Shown piece by piece: positions 57,201-64,000 of a stretch of DNA of 64,000 nucleotides. How positions within the stretch are numbered: position 1 is the first letter of the stretch; every line of letters starts with the position of its first letter. The notes beneath the pieces were generated by a model. The model saw nothing but the letters and a program-made list of their open reading frames with translations, searched no databases and was not told the origin of the DNA. The translations under genes were made by a program, and so were the position numbers. Location: NCBI GenBank assembly GCA_030144725.1, contig JASKMD010000031.1, positions 5,114,197 to 5,178,196 of the forward strand, read 5' to 3'. This DNA is from Haematococcus lacustris. Its lineage: Eukaryota > Chlorophyta > Chlorophyceae > Chlamydomonadales > Haematococcaceae.

Positions 57201-58958
57201 GAAGGGCAAAGCTACCCAAACCCTACAAAACCCTACAAACCACACCCAATTTTTCCACCCATTCCCTGCCAGACCCTAACAAACCTACTAACTTTACCAA
57301 ACCCTACTCAATCCCTGCCAAATACTGCCCAATCCTGCCGAGATTCCTACCAGTGGCTTGCCTTGCCTGCCCTGCCTGTCTGCCCTGGCCCCCGCTTGCA
57401 GCCTGGGTACCGCAGTGCCCTGGTGTTTGTGGACAATGCGGGCAGCGATGTAGTGCTGGGCATGCTGCCGTTGGCCAGGGAGCTGGTCAGGCAGGGCTGC
57501 CAGGTGGGCCAGCTGGCTGCTTGTTGCCCTGAATGCCGCCCCTTCTCTGCTGCCTCGCCCCTCCTCTACCGCAGATGCGGTCCCAAACCCAGCCCCCACT
57601 GTTGCCCCTGATCCTGCCCCTTCTTCTGTCCCAGCCTCTGCCTTGGCCCCCCTACTATGCCCTGCCAGTCTATCACTCTGCATGGAAGGCTTGGCTGCTT
57701 CACAACAACAAGTGCAAAAGCAGCAGGCTGGCCTTCGTGTACTCCGGCCCAGAGGTGCCCAGTAGCCCTGACCAGGGGCACCAATCCAAGCCAAGCCAAG
57801 CTAGATTAACACCCTCCACCACACCACACCGCACCGCACCACACCACACCACATTACACCACCATCACACCATCACCTCCCAGCCCCATTCTCAGCTGGA
57901 GACCCACAATGATGACGGCAGGGGGAAGCTGTGCACCCGTCTCACGATCCCTGCAGCCTTGTGCAGCACTGCGCAGCACTGGACACTCCCTTGGCCTGGC
58001 ATGGGGCGCTGCTGTGGAGCCTCATCGCCTGGTGCACAGTCATCACCACCATCACCACCATCACCATCACCTTAAGCCCATCGCAACATGTCAGCTGCCA
58101 AACAGGTGCATACAGTCTGTGATACTGTGTGATGTTTGACATGTGTGATGTGCATTATGCAGGTCATGGCCATGTGTGATGTGTGTAATGTGAGTGCATA
58201 CCATGTGAGTGCATACCATGTGCATGTCCTTGTGCATGTGTCTGGGCGTGCCAGGTGCTGCTGGCAGCCAATGCGCTACCCTCCATCAACGACATCACAG
58301 CAGTGGAGCTGGCGCCACTGCTGCAGCAAGCGGGGGAGCTGGACCCTCGACTGCTGGGGCAAGATACACGCATCAGCCTGCTTGCCTGCCTGCCTGCCTG
58401 GCTGCCTGCCCGTCCCCTCATCCACCCGCCTACCCACTGCTTTGGTCTCCGCCTGCCCCAACACCGTTGACGAAGCCTTGAACCTGCCCTTATAACTGAG
58501 GCAGCATAGGCAATGCCGGTACAGGCGGCGCAGGGCAGTGGGCAGCAGCCAAGGGTTGACAGGGTTTGCAATGGTGATGGGAGGCTTGTGGCATGGGATT
58601 GGGACGGCTAGGTCAGCTGCATACTGCTGGATGCTGAGGAGTTCGCTGCGAGTGGATGGCTTGGTGCTGGGCACCATGCACTGTGCAGCACTACGGCAGG
58701 CTCGTCTAAACTTTGTGCGCTGCGTGTGGGCTGAGTGCGAAGTTGGCCTGTCTTGGCGTCGTGCTGTCTTGCTGCGTGCAGGCCCGCAGTAGCCCAGGGC
58801 GTGCTACGCGTCGTCTCTTCTGGAAGTGATCTCCCCGTCATCGACCTTGCCAATGTTGGTCCGCAATTGTGTGACCAAGTGGTCGCTGCGCAGTGTGACC
58901 TGGTTATTCTGGAGGGAATGGGCCGCGCGATTGAGACAAACCTGTACGCCAAGTTCAC
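54230..58958 (+). CDS. DUF89 damage-control phosphatase, 3'-partial
   Basis: Plant-type metal-dependent DUF89 phosphatase of the kind encoded by Arabidopsis At2g17340, thought to remove damaged phosphometabolites such as oxidised 4'-phosphopantetheine. Exons: up to 54409 (start at ATG 54230, or an acceptor at 54283), 54484-54608, 55786-55917, 56131-56169, 56776-56923, 57402-57503, 58255-58358 and 58782-58958. Phases agree throughout. Landmarks: KDWIQVFRHSLPIFKEHA, REVCLRQAGFHDIFAAVKSR, LLRGVFAGNI spliced to FDLGAASSAALYAEG, SALVFVDNAGSDVVLGMLPL (metal-binding Asp-Asn), VLLAANALPSINDITAVEL, SSGSDLPVIDLANVG and LVILEGMGRAIETNLYAKF. The intron at 58359 needs a GC donor (GCAAGA). The last exon is lost in the gap. 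A weak 5' exon upstream is possible. Confidence 0.85.
55065..55136. repeat. CCCCACCA-type minisatellite
   Basis: Tandem CACCCCACCC units inside the long phosphatase intron between 54608 and 55786. Confidence 0.9.
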
Positions 58959-58970
58959 GTGAGTGAGCCT

Positions 58971-59470
58971 NNNNNNNNNNNNNNNNNNNNNNNNNNNNNN
59001 NNNNNNNNNNNNNNNNNNNNNNNNNNNNNNNNNNNNNNNNNNNNNNNNNNNNNNNNNNNNNNNNNNNNNNNNNNNNNNNNNNNNNNNNNNNNNNNNNNNN
59101 NNNNNNNNNNNNNNNNNNNNNNNNNNNNNNNNNNNNNNNNNNNNNNNNNNNNNNNNNNNNNNNNNNNNNNNNNNNNNNNNNNNNNNNNNNNNNNNNNNNN
59201 NNNNNNNNNNNNNNNNNNNNNNNNNNNNNNNNNNNNNNNNNNNNNNNNNNNNNNNNNNNNNNNNNNNNNNNNNNNNNNNNNNNNNNNNNNNNNNNNNNNN
59301 NNNNNNNNNNNNNNNNNNNNNNNNNNNNNNNNNNNNNNNNNNNNNNNNNNNNNNNNNNNNNNNNNNNNNNNNNNNNNNNNNNNNNNNNNNNNNNNNNNNN
59401 NNNNNNNNNNNNNNNNNNNNNNNNNNNNNNNNNNNNNNNNNNNNNNNNNNNNNNNNNNNNNNNNNNNNNN
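58971..59470. other. assembly gap, 500 N
   Basis: Exactly 500 N. It removes the last exon of the DUF89 gene. Its real length is unknown. Confidence 1.
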
Positions 59471-59603
59471 AGGCGTTGAGGCGCGGTAATTACTTCAAAT
59501 ATCTACGAGGACCCCCTCACGTGGGCACCGAAGGACCCTTGCTCGTAGATAAATTGAGTAACTTAAAAAAGTGTGTGCGCAAGCTACTGCGCCTCAACGC
59601 CTC
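59471..59603. repeat. nested inverted repeats
   Basis: Outer arms AGGCGTTGAGGCGC (59471-59484) and its exact complement (59590-59603). Inner arms ATCTACGAG (59500-59508) and its complement (59542-59550). The left outer arm abuts the gap, so it may be longer. Confidence 0.85.
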
Positions 59604-59766
59604 CTTGGTGGCCCTGAACCTGAAGCAGACTTCGACGAGGCACGTAGTGCGGTTGCCGGTCGCTAAGCTGCTGCCCAATCCCGGCAAATTTCATAAGACG
59701 GTTCAAACTATCTTTGAATTTGGCGTTGTTTCAGAAAAAGGTCCTTTCATTTTCATTGAAAATTGA
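59471..59766 (+). CDS. 3' end of an unidentified reading frame after the gap
   Basis: Open from the gap to a TGA at 59764-59766. It encodes a basic segment (LNASLVALNLKQTSTRHVVR, LLPNPGKFHKTVQTIFEFGV). It is not the expected DUF89 C-terminus (CDSLK...GGRLYDCVF), so it is unlikely to continue that gene. The downstream sequence (59860-59950) is unusually A-rich for this window. It may be a mobile-element remnant. Confidence 0.25.
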
Positions 59767-60214
59767 AAATCTGAAGATTCACAACACTGCCCAGCTTACG
59801 CAACTACTTTGTGACGTCATCATCGGAATTGCATCAAAGTTTCGGACCTCTGATTGGCGCCTTATGAGAGCCTTATCATAATAAAAAACCTCAAAAAAGC
59901 CTCTAAGAAGCCTGAAAAAAGCCGGTTTTTAGAGCTCTGAAACTTTCCGACGTGACCGCACACCATCTTTGTATAACAAAGGATGAACCGTTGATGATGT
60001 GGATTAGCAGTGGCGAGAGGTTACGAACAAGCTGATATCCTTACAGGTCATCAGATCATCACGGGTCATCAGAAGGAAGGGAGGCGTGCATGGCATGCAA
60101 TGCATTACGACCAACATTTCAACCCCCTCACACCACATACCCAGCTTACGCAACTAACTTGTAATGTCACCTACAAAACTGGGCTGCCGCGTTCTTACAC
60201 ATACTACCAAGAAG
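59767..60214. other. no gene supported
   Basis: AT-richer sequence with a short direct duplication, CCCAGCTTACGCAACTA, at about 59790 and 60140. It is the 3' flank of the chlorophyllase gene. Confidence 0.45.
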
Positions 60215-63200
60215 CTACCTTCGATTTTCTACCAACCGCCTCGCCAACTGCTCCTTCTCGAAGCAATCGTCGCACTTGATGCCTCGCTCAAGCAGCATCG
60301 CCTTCAACTCCTTTGCTCGGTACCCTTGCATCAAATCTTCGTACGACAGCTGGCCGCCACTGCTGGTTTGGGTTGGCCGGCCAGAGCTTTGCTGGGACGA
60401 AGCTCGAGCACCAGCCCGCACACCATCACCCGCCTGCTGAGTCTGTTGCTGCTGCTGGTAATTGCGCTGGCCACCCCCTGCTGCTTGCTGTTGTTGCTGT
60501 TGCTGTTGTTGCGACTGCGCTTTGCTGCCCTGCCTACTGGCAACTTGATCTAGCCCCTGTACCGTGACCTTTGCTTGAGAGAAAGTAATTTGACTAATTT
60601 GGCGGCTGGCTGCTGCCACTGCCTCAGTAACTTGCAGCCCAGCCGCTGTTGCAGCAGCTGGTGGCATGCTGGGCGAAGTAGTGTGCGCCATCCAGGTCAG
60701 CATAGCCACCTGCAGCAACAACACAGCCGTCTGCTCAGCTTGCCACACCAGCAGTGCAAGCTCACTTCTCTTATATTCAAGCACATCATTCACTGAACAA
60801 GTAAACAATACATATGCGGTATCACTGGGTATCAGTGTCACACTGCCATGCAAGCACTGATAGTGTGTACAACTAGCGTGGCATGGTCTGCCCTAGCCCC
60901 TGCAGGCTTGCATGTGTTGCAGGCTTGCAGGCAATGTCAGTTCAGTGCTAGCAAAGCAAACAGTGCGCAAGGAAGACCACGTCAGCAGCAAGCTGGCTGC
61001 AACGGCAGCAGCAACTGCTGCTGCTCCACTGCTGTGTGAAAACACACCTTTGACGCAGCCCGCACTGAAGCGTCTGAGGTGGTGCCAGGTTGGCTGAACA
61101 TAGACAGCAGGCCCACCTGCATGCAACGAGCCCAGCTCTGGGTGACTCTCCCAATGCTGCACATCAGCCCAACTGACTGTTGCATCAGCAGCAACAGGTA
61201 GGAGCAGGTGCATCAGTGGCTGGCTACCTCAGACCAACGCTGAGTGTATGTGTGTGTGTGTGCCATAATGGCCTGTATGTGCCTTGAATAGTGTCTACCT
61301 GTGTGTGCCTTATGCATGTATGGATTGAGTTGGCTCCTCAGCCAACAAGCACATTCTGCTCCCTGCTCAACCGCTGCTTGCCGCCATGGAAACCTCTCAC
61401 CTGCTTGTCCAGAAAGCTGAGGTGAGCAGACCCCAGCAGGTCCACCTCCCACAGAGGCCCGGCACACACAGCAGAGAAGCGCCTGCACGTCAGCAGGCCA
61501 CACAGGTCCCCATTAGTGAGGCACACGGGGGCACACCCTCAGCACCACACCACACCGCATTCTGGTGCTTGCTGATGCACCACCTCCAGCCACTGCCATT
61601 GCTGCTTGCAGCAGCCCTGGCCAGCGCCAAGCTATGAAGTAGATGCATGTGCGTCAGGACCCTGACACCGCACAGCAGTCACCCACCACAGCTCACAGCT
61701 ACCATGGCAGCCTATCTGGCCACAACGCCCTACCAGCCCTGCCCGGCAGCGCTCTGCTCACATGCTGGCCCAATGCTGGCTGCCTTCCCCTCCTCTTACT
61801 TGTAGTTGCCACTGGCTGGGATGACGTCACCACCTTGCGCTGCTCCCACCACGAGCACCGGTAACTGCCTGGCCCCTGAGGTCGCAGCTCTCAGGCCCGC
61901 CAGGCAGCTGGGGTACCCCTCCCCTGCACACCCAGGTCTCACACACGACATCAGGTACCTCACACTCTCCACGAATCCAACACTGTCTTGCACTGCCGCT
62001 TTATGCACAGCCTATCATGGCTGCCGGCAGGATTTGATATGTCACTGTTCACACATCACACCTGGGGGGGTCATAGGGGTGACATCAACTGGGTCGAGCA
62101 GCAGCAGCGCCTTGATGCGTGTGTCCTTGGCTGCAGCCAGGCAGCTAAGCTTACCACCTCGGCTGCAGGCAGACAAGCAGGCCAGCCAGGCAGTCCAACT
62201 GGTCAGGCACCCAAGGAAGGAAGGGAGAGCGAGAGGCAGACGCTCACCAGAAAGGAAAGCAAGGCAGGGGCCTGGCAAAGGAACTAGCTATATCAGGAAA
62301 AATGGGATGGAGGTGCGTGACGGCGCAAACACCAAAAAGGGCGAAATGCAGGTCACAGCCCAGTGCAAGGTGGTGTCTTCTCAAGGAGCTGCAACAGCTC
62401 TGACCTCTGCCATGCACACGCAGCAGACTTTGACTGTGGCTGACAAGAGCATGCAGCATACAGCCAGCGTTGCCCTTCACACCATGCAAGCGCACACACT
62501 CTGGCAGCTGCATTTCCTGCTACTGCAAGTCACGCCCCCTGTCCCCGGTGGGAGGGTAGCAAGGGCACGCCCCAAAGCTACTCTCCTCCCATAATGCTCC
62601 CTCACACACTCTCTCTTCCAAGACAAGGTCCCTGCACCAGTTAGACCCACCTGTGACCTGCCAGGATGATGCAGCCCGGGTCGACCTGAGGTTTCAGCTG
62701 CGGCTGAGTCAAGCAGGCATCCACCACCTTGCCCAGTGCAGCCACGGTCTGGGTGTCGTCCATGAGCTCGTTGAGGTCGTACAACGCGACTGCGGCAGCG
62801 CAGAGGTAGAGGGCAGGAGACCAGGAGGCCCAGGAAAGGTCAGTCCAATGAGCACGCCACTGCGACCACTAAGGGGGGTGATGGGAAGATGAGGAAGGGA
62901 GGCAGGGACAGCGACTGCTGGCATCACACAACCAGACATCCCCATCACACCCATCCTGACCCTGCTTTCAAGCTTTCTCTTCCATTACAAGGCAGTAACA
63001 TTATGACTCTGAATTTTTGACTGCTCTGTTTCCCTTGCTCAGCTGTTTCCCTTGCTTGCTCGCCTGCTTGCCTGCTTGCCTGCTTGCCTGCTTGCCTGCT
63101 TGCCTGCTTGCCTGCTTGCCTGGCCCACCAGCCTGCTGCCCTGCACCACCTCACCTGCATAGCCCCACGACGCCAAGTCCTGGGCATAGGAGCGGTAAAG

Positions 63201-63722
63201 GGAGGCGTTGAGCAGGAAGCCTGGTGACAGCACTACCAAGGGGCTGCAGGGGGCAGGGGCGCCTGCAGGCCAGTAGCCAGCAGCAGGGGGCACACCACCA
63301 TCAGCACAGCATGGGCAGCACTCTTGCACTCACTTACAACCACCTGTGTCACTCCTCTTCTTTCTTAGCTCCGCTCAACTAACAGCTTCCACCCCAGCCC
63401 TGCTTAAGTCACCCCCCAATCCACTCTACTGCTTCTGTCCGTCAGCAACTTGTCAATGACCCCTCCACTAGCACTTAGTCAATGACCCCTCCACTGGCAC
63501 TTAGTCAATGACCCCTCCACTGGCACCTTGTCAGTGACCCCTCCACTGGCACCTTGTCAGTAGCCCCTCACCCACTCTACCTGAGGCTGTGAGGGGCACG
63601 GTGACTTGAAGCTGGGCCATCACAGGCAACTCGTTGTCTCCGCCTACCCTCACACTGATGGGGGTGAGCTCAGCTGTGCGGCATGGGCCAGGTGCAGAGT
63701 AGTTGGGCAGGCTTGCAGGGGG

Positions 63723-63754
<32 letters not shown>

Positions 63755-63887
63755 GGTAACTGCTGCTGGGATAGTCTTGGCCCCAAGTTGCCTGCAGGTA
63801 GGGGAGCAGAACGCACAGTGTAGCAACTTCAACCCCACACCGGAGCCAAGGTGTAATAGCGGGGGTGATGACGAGGGCCAGGAACAC
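60215..63887 (-). CDS. chlorophyllase with C-terminal SAP/ARMET-like domain
   Basis: Alpha/beta hydrolase that would cleave the phytyl ester of chlorophyll. Exons in transcript order: 63887-63581, 63262-63155, 62789-62651, 62162-62062, 61923-61800, 61482-61401, 61176-61048 and 60709-60215. Every junction keeps phase, giving 494 residues. The N-terminus is hydrophobic (ITPWLRCGVEVATLCVLL), a possible targeting sequence. Then come SPLVVLSPGFLLNASLYRSY, YDLNELMDDTQTV, the nucleophile elbow GHSRGGK (Ser about 185), ALLLLDPVD (Asp about 208), LPVLVVGAAQGGD and GSAHLSFLD (His about 280). The last exon begins VAMLTWMAHTT, the expected final hydrolase helix, and runs without a break through a poly-Gln linker to YRAKELKAMLLERGIKCDDC then FEKEQLARRLVENRR (residues 453-494). 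That tail resembles the SAP-like C-terminal domain of MANF/ARMET, including its CxxC. The exon to the 5' side is uncertain, since ATG 63887 is only the first in-frame Met. Confidence 0.82.
63048..63122. repeat. GCTTGCCT octamer array
   Basis: About eight copies in the chlorophyllase intron between 63155 and 62789. Confidence 0.95.
63448..63566. repeat. minisatellite with core CAATGACCCCTCCACTGGCA
   Basis: Four to five copies of a 28-30-bp unit in the first chlorophyllase intron. Confidence 0.92.
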
Positions 63888-64000
63888 ATTTTGTGTTTAC
63901 ATATGCACTGGTAAGGTGGATGAGGTGGATACGATGTAAAGCTTAAGGGGCTGTCTGTAGTTGCCTGATTGCCTGGGTGCAAGCACAGGAACTGCTGGCC
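63888..64000. other. 5' flank of chlorophyllase
   Basis: No further exon or promoter motif can be supported before the window ends. Confidence 0.4.

Noticed and set aside
58959..59766. A frame joining the DUF89 end to the sequence after the second gap
   Set aside because: The DUF89 exon ends at a GTGAGT donor at 58959, and the post-gap sequence does not resemble the expected C-terminus.
63048..63122. Leu-Pro-Ala-Cys or Lys-Gln-Ala-Ser repeat peptides near 63.1 kb
   Set aside because: Octamer array in a chlorophyllase intron whose flanking exons join in phase.

Overview
The window is eukaryotic nuclear DNA, most likely from a volvocalean (chlorophycean) green alga of the Chlamydomonas/Haematococcus type. 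The reasons are GC-rich genes cut by many short GT-AG introns, plant-type proteins (the lipid transporter TGD4, a plastid-type D-amino-acid transaminase, a chlorophyllase), and very abundant microsatellites and transposable elements. It is a draft assembly with two 500-base runs of N (33446-33945 and 58971-59470). There are no bacterial-style operons. I rebuilt genes exon by exon and checked that codon phase is kept across each junction. Where it is not, I say so.

Layout. (1) 1-6487: the 3' part of an A/B-type cyclin gene (+), whose introns hold large TCC, CCCTGA-type and GGGGC arrays. (2) About 6.5-26.8 kb: gene-poor repeat DNA. It holds three arrays of a 14-bp palindrome at an 18-bp period (one organised into 150-bp higher-order repeats), a MITE family, a tRNA-SINE-like insertion, a TA-flanked 1.0-kb DNA transposon with its empty site preserved in the same window, a 1.5-kb element with GGCCCTGTTCGCAC inverted ends, a transposon gene broken by a complete hAT element, and two remnants of a family with a Fanzor/TnpB-like C-terminus. 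(3) 26795-31788: TGD4 (+). (4) 34252-37256: a BTB/SKP1-like plus cytochrome b5 protein (-), convergent with TGD4. (5) 37.4-40.7 kb: an unrecognised minus-strand gene with an internal duplication. (6) 41213-44017: D-amino-acid transaminase/ADC lyase (+), complete. (7) 44-47.5 kb: repeats and unassigned sequence. (8) 47.9-53.0 kb: a long low-complexity minus-strand coding region of unknown function. (9) 54230-58958: a plant-type DUF89 damage-control phosphatase (+), its 3' end lost in the second gap. (10) 60215-63887: a chlorophyllase (-) that carries a C-terminal poly-Gln linker and a SAP/ARMET-like domain in the same phase-consistent gene model.

The host genes do not form one pathway, although TGD4, the transaminase and chlorophyllase all relate to plastid metabolism. 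The most promising leads are the chlorophyllase fusion, the Fanzor-like remnants with a shared 3' non-coding block and hairpins, and the palindrome arrays. Family assignments come from recognised motifs and remembered family patterns. No search was run.
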